Source: an uncultured Acidimicrobiales bacterium
GTDB lineage: Bacteria; Actinomycetota; Acidimicrobiia; Acidimicrobiales; SZUA-35
Length of the DNA: 5,900 bases
Direction: 5' to 3'
Assembly: GCA_938028175.1 (NCBI GenBank)
Contig: CALJAE010000116.1
Span: 1-5,900, forward strand
Shown here: positions 1 through 5,268 of the stretch, one piece after another
How the letters are laid out: every line of letters begins with the position of its first letter
Numbering within the stretch: the stretch's first letter is position 1
Program-made: the position numbers and the translations under genes
The notes under the pieces: model-generated
Databases searched by the model: none
What the model was told of the DNA's origin: nothing
What the model saw: the letters and a program-made list of their open reading frames with translations, nothing else

Positions 1-59
1 TCTAGTCAACGGTTGGAGCAGTGAGTTAACAGAATATGAGCTAGCTCTTAATTGAGTTT

Positions 60-1076
60 TTATCTGCTAAGACCTGGGTCCTTAAAAAGCGGGATGACAT
101 TGTCTGGGTTAGGGTTGTTTGCTTCGTAGTCGGGTTTGCGAGCTAGATCGAGCGTGATTGAATCATGTATCTGTTGTGCTGCAAACTCACCGAGAGCATC
201 GACACTCTGTTTGATGCGGCCTATAACCCATCCCGTATTTGCTAAAAGCTCTTGAACTGACAGATCATCTGTATCTACCTCAGAAGCAAGATTGCGAACA
301 TCAGAGGGGAATTCAAAATTTCTAAGTGACTCAAACTGCGGAGAGTGGTTTGTGATCTGTGTAAGTGTATCTTTAGCCTGACGCTCAATATTTGCGATTG
401 CTAAGTCGAGCATGTGCACTGCCCAACTCGTAAGTTTGTGAGGTTCAGAAGCTCCCAGAATTTGTGGCTTAGTAAAGGCAAGTGCAGCAAGCAGTCTTAG
501 ATGAGGATCCTGTGAAGTTAGCCCGATTTGAATCTCGCCGGGAGTCAAATCTGGGGTGGATCTCAAATCACCAGATAGGTCAAATGAAGTCAAAACGTTA
601 CTAACTTCATTGGTGAAACGGGCAAGTAATTGTTCCAGTACTGTTGAAGCGTCTCCGTGAAAGTCAGCCATGTTTATCGGAGTCGAAAACGGAGATCGGC
701 GTTTGGCTTGCCAACTAGAATCATCTGGAGTTCGGCTATTAGCTATTGGATGTCCCGGAAGGTGGTCGATCATTCGTTTGGAATCGGGGGTAGTTCTGCT
801 ACTTTGGACAGACTCTCGCCACTCTAGAAATAGTTCTTCATACTCGCGCTGAGCAAAACCAAGCATGTTAATAAGGTTTGGTAATTGTGAAGCTGTTGCC
901 TCGTGACCCCTTATGGCATCAAATTCATTTCCAGCATCCTCTAGCCAGCCTTCAGGCGTCTCACTGTTTGCTGGCTTGTAGCCAGCAAACAGTTCCGTGA
1001 AAAAACTTTCATCTGAAGTCATATCGTCGGGGAAGCCATCGCTTACGCCATCATTCCCATCGTTTGAATCCGCCAT
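60..1076 (-). CDS. Hypothetical protein, 338 aa, acidic N-terminus
   Basis: I do not recognise this protein. It begins with a low-complexity acidic stretch (roughly residues 1-25, rich in Asp, Ser and Gly). A central Pro/Ser/Arg-rich linker at about residues 90-135 and a mostly helical second half follow. No signal peptide or membrane segment is visible, so it is probably cytoplasmic. The ATG at 1076 is chosen because a TACAAT box lies 6 nt before it, as in leaderless actinobacterial mRNAs; the AGGG just before the ATG is too close to act as a normal ribosome binding site. The C-terminus ends DPGLSR. A DP-x-x-RL segment and an LLANTGW segment faintly recall motifs of the genes at 2756-5262, but too weakly to claim homology. 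It is transcribed divergently from rplJ. That it is a real gene is likely from its length; its function is unknown. Confidence 0.8.
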   Translation of the reverse strand: MADSNDGNDGVSDGFPDDMTSDESFFTELFAGYKPANSETPEGWLEDAGNEFDAIRGHEATASQLPNLINMLGFAQREYEELFLEWRESVQSSRTTPDSKRMIDHLPGHPIANSRTPDDSSWQAKRRSPFSTPINMADFHGDASTVLEQLLARFTNEVSNVLTSFDLSGDLRSTPDLTPGEIQIGLTSQDPHLRLLAALAFTKPQILGASEPHKLTSWAVHMLDLAIANIERQAKDTLTQITNHSPQFESLRNFEFPSDVRNLASEVDTDDLSVQELLANTGWVIGRIKQSVDALGEFAAQQIHDSITLDLARKPDYEANNPNPDNVIPLFKDPGLSR

Positions 1077-1082
1077 AACCCT

Positions 1083-1088
1083 ATTGTA
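1083..1088 (-). promoter_or_regulatory. Putative -10 box of a leaderless promoter
   Basis: Read on the minus strand, TACAAT is followed by six bases (AGGGTT) and then the ATG at 1076. That spacing would place transcription start at the ATG itself. No good -35 hexamer sits 16-18 nt upstream; a TTGACG lies about 25 nt upstream, which is too far for this box. The same arrangement precedes the genes starting at 3649 and 5262, which raises confidence. Confidence 0.45.
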
Positions 1089-1228
1089 CCGCTATTTACC
1101 CGAGGGTGTAGGTCGTCAAATATCGCAGAAATCCAGCCTTGGGAGTAGCCGAAACACAGTATCCCGCTAGGCTTGAGCGCTGTAATTGAATCTTTACGCC
1201 CCAGACCTCAGGTCCTTACTGGCAAAGC

Positions 1229-1273
1229 GTCATCCTGAACTTGATTCAGGATCTTGACTTAGGTCAAGATGAC
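1229..1273 (+). repeat. Palindromic intergenic element, copy 1 (complete)
   Basis: Two adjacent hairpins form a nested palindrome. Hairpin 1 pairs ATCCTGAA (1232-1239) with TTCAGGAT (1245-1252) around the loop CTTGA. Hairpin 2 pairs ATCTTGAC (1251-1258) with GTCAAGAT (1263-1270) around TTAG. The outer ends GTCAT (1229-1233) and ATGAC (1269-1273) are also complementary, so a long fold-back and two-hairpin forms compete. A second copy of the first hairpin lies at 2671-2694, after the operon. Similar GTCATCCTGAA-type palindromes are common intergenic repeats in many bacteria (from memory). No T-run follows, so it is not a classic terminator. Confidence 0.75.
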
Positions 1274-1321
1274 AAAGCCAATGAGTGTAATTCCTAAGTA
1301 GGCGATCTTCTAACTGGTAAT

Positions 1322-1337
1322 CCAAACCTTTGTTTGG
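1322..1337 (+). promoter_or_regulatory. Hairpin in the rplJ leader, possible attenuator
   Basis: CCAAAC (1322-1327) pairs perfectly with GTTTGG (1332-1337) around the four-base loop CTTT, and TGTTTCT follows. The stem is only 6 bp and the T-run is interrupted, so as a terminator it would be weak. Its position about 60 nt before rplJ suggests a part in leader control, which is inference. Confidence 0.35.
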
Positions 1338-1344
1338 TGTTTCT

Positions 1345-1377
1345 AGTTGCGATCGGCGCACTGTTTCGATCACAACT
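1345..1377 (+). promoter_or_regulatory. Leader hairpin before rplJ, candidate L10 autoregulatory site
   Basis: AGTTG-C-GATCG (1345-1355) pairs with CGATC-A-CAACT (1367-1377): ten base pairs with a single C/A mismatch, closing an 11-nt loop (1356-1366). The structure ends about 9 nt before the Shine-Dalgarno of rplJ. In many bacteria L10, or the L10-L12 complex, binds the leader of its own mRNA and represses translation. This is the best candidate here for such a site, but I do not see a diagnostic kink-turn and cannot match it to the known L10 leader family. Confidence 0.4.
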
Positions 1378-1386
1378 TACACACTG

Positions 1387-1396
1387 AAAGGAGGTG
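1387..1396 (+). promoter_or_regulatory. Strong Shine-Dalgarno fixing the rplJ start
   Basis: AAAGGAGGTG is almost fully complementary to the 3' end of 16S rRNA and ends 2 nt before the ATG at 1399 (GGAGG ends 4 nt before it). It decides for this start over an in-frame ATG at 1330, which would add 23 residues unlike any L10 N-terminus and would begin within the leader hairpin. Confidence 0.9.
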
Positions 1397-1398
1397 CA

Positions 1399-2172
1399 AT
1401 GGATAATCCAAGACCAGAGAAGGTCGCCGCTATAACAGAAGTCAAAGAACGTTTTACTTCCGCGCAGTCTGTTTATGTGACCGAATATCGTGGTCTGACC
1501 GTAGATGCATTAGCAGAACTGCGTAACTCGCTTCGTGAAAATGGCGGCTACTACAAGGTGTACAAAAACACTCTTGTGCGCCGTGCAGCTAACGAAGCTG
1601 GTATCGAGATGGACGAGCAACTGCTCGGCCCAACTGCTCTAGCTTTCACCGAGCAGCGTCCCGACGGATCAGAGGGTGATCTTGTAAGCGTCGCGAAAAC
1701 ACTTCGTGACTTTGCAAAGAAGAACCCAGATCTAGTAATCAAGGGAGGCTACTACGAAGGTGAAGTGCTAGGACCAGAAGAAGTACAGCAACTAGCAGAC
1801 GTAGAACCTCGCGAGGTACTACTAGCCAAGTTCGCTGGGCTATTGCAGGCACCAATGGCGAAGTTCGCCGGTCTCATGGCAGCACTGCCAAGAGATTTTG
1901 CTTACGGTCTCCAAGCACTAATTGATAATGGAGGAGCACCTGGTGCTCCAGAGTCAGCACCAGCTGAAGCAGCAGAAGAGTCAACCGACTCAGATGACGC
2001 TGCAGAAGCTAGTGCAGATGAAGCCCCAGCAGACGATGCAGAATCAAACGATGACGCACCAGCCGCTGAGGCCGAAGAACAAGCAGAAGCATCAGAAGAT
2101 GCAACTGAAGAACCAACTGCTGAAGCGTCAGACGATGCTGAAGCTGCCGAAGAAACTAAGGAAGAAGAATAA
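1399..2172 (+). CDS. rplJ: 50S ribosomal protein L10, with long acidic C-terminal tail
   Basis: L10 anchors L7/L12 dimers to the large subunit at the base of the stalk, on 23S rRNA next to L11. The start is set by a strong Shine-Dalgarno. L10 hallmarks are EYRGLTV (residues 29-35), KVYKNTLVRRA (53-63), a GPTALAF strand near residue 80, and GGYYEGEVL. The C-terminal L12-binding helix shows three 11-residue units: AKFAGLLQAPM (143-153), AKFAGLMAALP (154-164) and RDFAYGLQALI (165-175). This suggests three L12 dimers per L10. The protein is 257 residues against about 165-180 usual. The excess is an 80-residue tail (178-257) with 32 Asp/Glu, 25 Ala and one Lys, surely disordered. It overlaps rplL by one base. 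Autogenous control through the leader hairpin is likely but unproven. The identification is secure. Confidence 0.97.
   Translation: MDNPRPEKVAAITEVKERFTSAQSVYVTEYRGLTVDALAELRNSLRENGGYYKVYKNTLVRRAANEAGIEMDEQLLGPTALAFTEQRPDGSEGDLVSVAKTLRDFAKKNPDLVIKGGYYEGEVLGPEEVQQLADVEPREVLLAKFAGLLQAPMAKFAGLMAALPRDFAYGLQALIDNGGAPGAPESAPAEAAEESTDSDDAAEASADEAPADDAESNDDAPAAEAEEQAEASEDATEEPTAEASDDAEAAEETKEEE
2158..2163 (+). promoter_or_regulatory. rplL ribosome binding site inside the rplJ tail
   Basis: AAGGAA lies 8 nt before the rplL ATG at 2172, within the Lys-Glu codons at the very end of rplJ. The acidic tail therefore also carries the rplL start signal. It supports 2172 over the in-frame ATG at 2181, which would be 17 nt away from the same site. 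Confidence 0.6.
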
Positions 2173-2555
2173 TGGCAACAATGACAAAGGACGATGTCCT
2201 AGAAGCAATAGCAAACATGAGCGTTCTTGAACTATCTGAGCTCCTAAAAGAGTTCGAAGAGAAGTTCGATGTAACTGCAGCAGCTCCAGTAGCTGTAGCA
2301 GCTGCCGCTCCAGCTGGTGGTGGCGATGACGCTGCTGCTGAAAAGTCAGACTTTGACGTGGTACTTACCGCAGCAGGTGACAAGAAGATTGGTGTCATCA
2401 AGGCTGTACGTGAGCTAACAAGTCTTGGTCTAAAGGAAGCTAAGGACCTTGTTGAGAAAACACCTGCAAACATTCTTGAAGGTGCTTCACAAGAAGACGC
2501 AGACGCTGCTAAAGCTAAGATTGAAGAAGCTGGCGGTTCTGTAGAACTACAGTAA
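2172..2555 (+). CDS. rplL: 50S ribosomal protein L7/L12
   Basis: L7/L12 forms the flexible stalk that recruits the translation GTPases EF-Tu, EF-G, IF2 and RF3. At 127 residues it has normal length. Residues 1-34 are the helical dimerisation and L10-binding domain. Residues 35-58 are an Ala/Pro/Gly hinge. Residues 60-127 form the globular factor-binding domain, with DKKIGVIKAVREL (70-82) and LGLKEAKDLVE (85-95), nearly invariant across bacteria. The ATG shares its A with the rplJ TAA (TAATG), so translation is probably coupled. A start three codons downstream (2181) would also give a normal L12 N-terminus. Because L12 is needed in several-fold excess over L10, strong independent initiation at this site is expected. 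A rho-independent terminator lies about 155 nt downstream, with no rpoB after it. Confidence 0.98.
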   Translation: MATMTKDDVLEAIANMSVLELSELLKEFEEKFDVTAAAPVAVAAAAPAGGGDDAAAEKSDFDVVLTAAGDKKIGVIKAVRELTSLGLKEAKDLVEKTPANILEGASQEDADAAKAKIEEAGGSVELQ

Positions 2556-2575
2556 TTGAGTTAACGTCTGTTAGG

Positions 2576-2620
2576 TCCTGACTTTCATCAGGATGACGAT
2601 GTTGTTGCTGGCTTGCCAGC
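2576..2620 (+). other. Two small hairpins after rplL
   Basis: TCCTGA (2576-2581) pairs with TCAGGA (2588-2593) around six bases. GCTGGC (2607-2612) pairs with GCCAGC (2615-2620), which can also be read as a 5-bp stem with a CTTG tetraloop. Neither is followed by a T-run. TCAGGATGAC (2588-2597) is the exact reverse complement of the first ten bases of the palindromic element at 1229, so the first hairpin may be a degraded copy of that element. Confidence 0.5.
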
Positions 2621-2622
2621 TG

Positions 2623-2680
2623 ACGTCGTTCTGATCTAGCGGTTAACGTCGTTCTGATCTAGCGGTTAACGTCATTCTGA
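2623..2680 (+). repeat. 23-bp tandem direct repeat, 2.5 copies
   Basis: Two identical 23-bp units (2623-2645 and 2646-2668) begin ACGTCGTTCTGA and end AGCGGTTA. A third unit starts at 2669 (ACGTCATTCTGA, one change) and runs straight into element copy 2. The units look like a shortened form of the palindromic element, with GTCGTTCTGA joined directly to TCTAG and the second stem arm missing. Confidence 0.85.
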
Positions 2681-2694
2681 ACTTGATTCAGAAT
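2671..2694 (+). repeat. Palindromic intergenic element, copy 2 (first hairpin only)
   Basis: ATTCTGAA (2674-2681) pairs with TTCAGAAT (2687-2694) around CTTGA, the same loop as copy 1 at 1229-1252. The two copies differ at one base pair: C1234-G1250 has become T2676-A2692. Both arms changed and pairing is kept. The second hairpin of copy 1 is absent here. Confidence 0.75.
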
Positions 2695-2708
2695 CTAGAA
2701 ATGTAATT

Positions 2709-2746
2709 GAAATGGCTCTGGCTTAACGGTCAGGGTCATTTCTTTT
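2709..2746 (+). terminator. Rho-independent terminator of rplJ-rplL
   Basis: A 14-bp stem (2709-2722 with 2729-2742) encloses the loop TTAACG and is followed by TTTT (2743-2746). Three of the pairs are G-U wobbles in plus-strand RNA and would be A/C mismatches in minus-strand RNA. The structure therefore favours the plus orientation, although it sits between two convergent genes. Confidence 0.8.
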
Positions 2747-2755
2747 GTACTTCAG

Positions 2756-3649
2756 TTAAAGACCTGGTTGGTTGTTTGGTGTGTGGGCACAACGGATCCC
2801 TTTAAGGTTGTTACTGTCGGCAAAAGGACAGCCCTTTGGCTGGGCAAAGAAAACTTCTTCTAGAGCGAAGATATCTTCGCTAGGTAAAGGGATACTTTCA
2901 GCAAGTTCAAGCAGCTGTTCGCCAACAGCGTTTATTACTCGATTCAATTTAGATTGCCCTAGTAACTTTGAGTTTCGCTGAGGAATAGTACTTTTCAGGA
3001 CGCCAACTGCAAGTTGATGTTGTGCTTCTTCTAAACCGGCGGTTATAGAATTCGGTATTGATGCTGTTACATCTACGTCAAGCCCCATCTCTGAGATTGC
3101 GTTCAAGCGACCTTGGTCTGCGTGGTCTTCGTAAAGGTTGTCGAAAGTTTCGTTGCAGGCCCAAGCTAGAAATATAGCCAGTTCATTCAGTCTAGTGAAG
3201 GGATCTAAGTCGCCCTGATCGTCGATAATCCATTCGTCGATTGGGTCTGTTAGTTCGTCAGCCAGCTCCAGTATTTCGGGTGGGTGATTAAATGCTTCTA
3301 ATGGCTCGTTGTTAATAATCGAGCTAAATTCAACCCTGATTGCTTCGTAACATGCTGTTAACCAGTCAGTATTATTCTGCAGCATGTCTATCGATATTGC
3401 TTTTGGTATGTCGATCTTGTAGTTCTTTTTTACCTCACGGCGATATTGCTCGGAAATTCTTGCATACTTTATTTCGAAGTCGTCTTGGCTAGCGCCAAAC
3501 TTCTCGAAGACGGTAGCAGCATCGATAGCGGCGCGCCTGTCTGCAACCGCCAATTCAAAGCCAGTCGTTATAAAATCAAGAACTCTAGTAAGCCTGACAT
3601 AGTTAAATCTATGGCTCGCTGAAGCCCGCTGCGCCCGCCTATTACCCAT
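2756..3649 (-). CDS. Hypothetical protein, 297 aa, tandem family member 3
   Basis: I do not recognise this protein. It has a basic N-terminus (residues 1-22), then predicted helices throughout, with no signal peptide or membrane segment. Shared with the two genes upstream are LAVADRRAAIDAA (33-45, like LGVAETTIDA of the 266-aa product), LQNNTD (90-95, identical to residues 62-67 there), and LDPFTRLNEL (148-157) followed by N-E-x-F-x-N-LY, matching LDPYQRLREL and N-D-x-Y-E-E-LY of the 246-aa product. Unlike them it ends in a short Cys-containing tail: GCPFAD with Cys274, then Cys287 and His289. The ATG at 3649 has no Shine-Dalgarno but has TACCCT 7 nt before it, suggesting a leaderless message of its own. 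It converges on rplL. Confidence 0.8.
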   Translation of the reverse strand: MGNRRAQRASASHRFNYVRLTRVLDFITTGFELAVADRRAAIDAATVFEKFGASQDDFEIKYARISEQYRREVKKNYKIDIPKAISIDMLQNNTDWLTACYEAIRVEFSSIINNEPLEAFNHPPEILELADELTDPIDEWIIDDQGDLDPFTRLNELAIFLAWACNETFDNLYEDHADQGRLNAISEMGLDVDVTASIPNSITAGLEEAQHQLAVGVLKSTIPQRNSKLLGQSKLNRVINAVGEQLLELAESIPLPSEDIFALEEVFFAQPKGCPFADSNNLKGIRCAHTPNNQPGL

Positions 3650-3656
3650 ATAGCCG

Positions 3657-3662
3657 AGGGTA
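3657..3662 (-). promoter_or_regulatory. Putative -10 box of a leaderless promoter
   Basis: On the minus strand TACCCT is followed by seven bases (CGGCTAT) and the ATG at 3649. This fits TANNNT with transcription starting at the start codon. No clear -35 is visible. TATACC, overlapping two bases upstream, is an alternative. Confidence 0.35.
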
Positions 3663-3675
3663 TAGCAACTTTAAC

Positions 3676-3691
3676 AAAAGCGGACACCGCT
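3676..3691 (-). terminator. Possible weak terminator after the 266-aa gene
   Basis: On the minus strand AGCGG-TGT-CCGCT forms a 5-bp stem with a three-base loop, followed by TTTG and TT. It lies 28 nt past the stop codon at 3719. The stem and T-run are short, so termination may be partial. If it works, the 297-aa gene is a separate transcription unit, in line with the -10 box just after it. Confidence 0.35.
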
Positions 3692-3718
3692 ACTTAATGT
3701 CTTTGAACTAAACAAATA

Positions 3719-4519
3719 TTAGAGCTGGTTGGGGTGATTGCGCCATCTTAGAGTTAACGGCACAGCAGCAGCCTGCATATATTGTGGCTCGAACTTTAAG
3801 TCAGGAAAGGCGCGTGCTCCGGCAACGTAAAGGTCATCTAAGATTGTCGGAGACGAAATCTGTGCCCCCAACATAACTGCCTCTAATTCTCCTAGCCAAT
3901 TTGAGAATAGCTCCTGCAATATTTTGGGAGCATCTTCTAAGTACATGTTAACGTCACCGTTATAGGGCCATAAGTCCCATTTGTCATAAACATAGATTTC
4001 GAAGGCAGTGATTTCGCTTAGTAACTCTGTGTTGCGGCGATGCTTTAGTAAAAACGGTTGCATGATTGAATCAAACCCGAGTGGACTTTGTGTTACTAGC
4101 CTGAGAAAGTTGGCTAGAGGATGACTGCTCTGACTGGCGCCTTCGGGAGTCCGAAGTGACGCTCGCTCGTCGTAGTCTCCGATATCGAGTTGTAGAATTA
4201 GTAGAGCTGGATCGTTAAGTATGGCTTCGTCCCAAATCTGACTAGTTTGTTTTAAGAACTCTTCCAGCTGCACATAAGTCTTTTCTGCAGCGTGCTCCAA
4301 TTTCTCGTTTGTGTCTAAGTCCGTGTTGTTTTGAAGGCTGCTAAACATTTCAGATGGTAGGTTTGTGAAGTGCTCAGGGCGGAGTTGCTCTATTAATTTC
4401 ATGTGTTTAGGGTGAGCACCACAGCTTTCCCAGTAAGCATCGATTGTTGTTTCAGCGACACCAAGATAGCCAATATCCATCAGCCCTAAATATAGTTTTG
4501 GATCAAGATTTACTGCCAT
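3719..4519 (-). CDS. Hypothetical protein, 266 aa, tandem family member 2
   Basis: I do not recognise this protein. An in-frame TTG at 4561 would add 14 residues. The ATG at 4519 is preferred because it follows the stop of the upstream gene by two bases, has AGG 6 nt before it, and gives an N-terminus that aligns without gaps with the neighbour: M1, A2, N4, D15, Y18, G20 and A22 are identical in the two. Further shared motifs are LQNNTD (62-67, with the 297-aa protein), a HPLANFLRL segment (133-141, placed like LDPxxRLxEL in the other two) and AFEI (172-175, also 167-170 of the 246-aa protein). It is mostly helical, soluble and Leu-rich. Start and stop are nearly contiguous with the upstream gene, so the two are almost certainly cotranscribed and translationally coupled. 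Function unknown. Confidence 0.8.
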   Translation of the reverse strand: MAVNLDPKLYLGLMDIGYLGVAETTIDAYWESCGAHPKHMKLIEQLRPEHFTNLPSEMFSSLQNNTDLDTNEKLEHAAEKTYVQLEEFLKQTSQIWDEAILNDPALLILQLDIGDYDERASLRTPEGASQSSHPLANFLRLVTQSPLGFDSIMQPFLLKHRRNTELLSEITAFEIYVYDKWDLWPYNGDVNMYLEDAPKILQELFSNWLGELEAVMLGAQISSPTILDDLYVAGARAFPDLKFEPQYMQAAAVPLTLRWRNHPNQL

Positions 4520-4521
4520 AG

Positions 4522-5262
4522 TTAACCTAACGAGGGCCCTTTCCCGTGCGGCTTTCCCCAAAAAGGGTCACTTGGTGCTGGCGGAAAATTAGCGTTCTCT
4601 GTTGTGACCGTCACCCAGTTATCTTTGCAAGTCTTTGCGCCAAACTTCTCGATATCCACTATGAGGCGATCCAAGCTTCTGTCGGACAGCTCGCAATCTT
4701 GAGCAGCTGTAACTAGTTGGATAGCGTAACCCTGCAGTAACGCCGCAGCAGTAATCTCAAACGCATCTAGGTCTGCTGTATTTAGAACTTTTGTAGGCAT
4801 ACTGCGGTCTAGTAATGGTGACGGTGGTGTTTCTAGATGCTGTCCAAATAGGCGTTCGGCAATAAGTTGTAGCGACAGGCCAGCATTCAAGATGAGTTGA
4901 TTGATTCCGTTGATTGTGAATAGTCCAGCGGCTTGAAGTGTGGTGTGATCTGGCTCTGTGCTTAAAACTAAGTCTCTTCGATAGAGTTCTTCGTAGAAAT
5001 CGTTGAAAGCCCTGATCAGCTTCACCTGCAACTCACGAAGCCGCTGGTACGGATCCAAAGGCAGTTCTGCCAAGTCAGAGCCCCAGTGGCTAGGAGGTCT
5101 ATTCCAATGGGTGGATATCACAGCGTTCAGCAGGGCCATTGCTTGCTCAGGAGTGCGACTAGTCTCGCTTAGCACTTTGTCTCTCACAATAACGTGGGCA
5201 ATTCCATGATAGGCAGCGTCGATATATTCGTGTAGGGGTAGGTAACCAACGTTTTCCGCCAT
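4522..5262 (-). CDS. Hypothetical protein, 246 aa, tandem family member 1
   Basis: I do not recognise this protein. The ATG at 5262 is chosen over the adjacent GTG at 5265 because TATCCT stands 6 nt before it and because the N-terminus then aligns residue by residue with the 266-aa product (YIDAAYHGIAH, 13-23, against LMDIGYLGVAE). LDPYQRLREL (69-78) followed by F-N-D-F-Y-E-E-LY (86-94) matches the 297-aa product. AFEI is at 167-170, and SLDRLIVDIEKF near residue 200 resembles ILDDLYVAGARAF of the 266-aa product. The C-terminus is Pro/Gly-rich (GKPHGKGPSLG). No membrane segment, signal peptide or enzyme motif is visible. It probably leads a two-gene operon with the 266-aa gene. Confidence 0.8.
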   Translation of the reverse strand: MAENVGYLPLHEYIDAAYHGIAHVIVRDKVLSETSRTPEQAMALLNAVISTHWNRPPSHWGSDLAELPLDPYQRLRELQVKLIRAFNDFYEELYRRDLVLSTEPDHTTLQAAGLFTINGINQLILNAGLSLQLIAERLFGQHLETPPSPLLDRSMPTKVLNTADLDAFEITAAALLQGYAIQLVTAAQDCELSDRSLDRLIVDIEKFGAKTCKDNWVTVTTENANFPPAPSDPFWGKPHGKGPSLG

Positions 5263-5268
5263 CACTAC

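Larger units (their letters stand above)
1077..1398. other. Divergent intergenic region upstream of rplJ
   Basis: This 322-bp gap has no credible gene. On its left it holds the minus-strand -10 box of the 338-aa gene. It then holds a short inverted repeat (GACCT-C-AGGTC, 1204-1214), a palindromic element at 1229-1273, two hairpins at 1322-1337 and 1345-1377, and the rplJ Shine-Dalgarno. The rplJ promoter must lie here because the neighbour is divergent, but I could not find a plus-strand -35/-10 pair with acceptable spacing. TTGACT at 1254-1259 is part of the palindrome and has no -10 box at a suitable distance. Confidence 0.7.

Noticed and set aside
38..47. GAGCTAGCTC, a 10-bp palindrome past the stop of the 338-aa gene, as a terminator.
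   Set aside because: It has no loop and no T-run on the minus strand, so it cannot form a normal terminator hairpin.
1..55. A plus-strand frame open from the left edge to TGA at 53-55 (17 codons) that could be the tail of a gene.
   Set aside because: Seventeen codons carry no recognisable signal, and open frames of that length are common by chance. Not annotated.
1254..1291. TTGACT (1254-1259) with TGTAAT (1286-1291) as the rplJ promoter.
   Set aside because: The spacing is 26 bp, well outside the usual 16-18, and TTGACT is part of the palindromic repeat.
1933..1949. GGAGCACC-T-GGTGCTCC, an 8-bp perfect inverted repeat at the junction of L10 body and tail.
   Set aside because: It follows from coding Gly-Ala-Pro-Gly-Ala-Pro, and a one-base loop is sterically poor for RNA. 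It could mark a recombination point where the tail was joined, but nothing else supports that.
1922..2230. A plus-strand Gln/Lys/Met-rich open frame over the end of rplJ.
   Set aside because: It is the shifted reading of the repetitive Ala/Glu/Asp codons of the L10 tail and has no function of its own.
2156..2473. A minus-strand open frame opposite rplL.
   Set aside because: It is the antisense shadow of the well-conserved rplL; its Ser/Ala composition mirrors the L12 hinge codons.
2623..2680. The 23-bp direct repeats as a CRISPR array.
   Set aside because: The units are directly adjacent with no spacers, and no cas gene is in the window.
1229..2694. The paired palindromic elements as terminal inverted repeats of a transposon.
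   Set aside because: The hairpins are themselves palindromic, so orientation is not informative. No transposase or target-site duplication is seen, and the enclosed genes are ribosomal.
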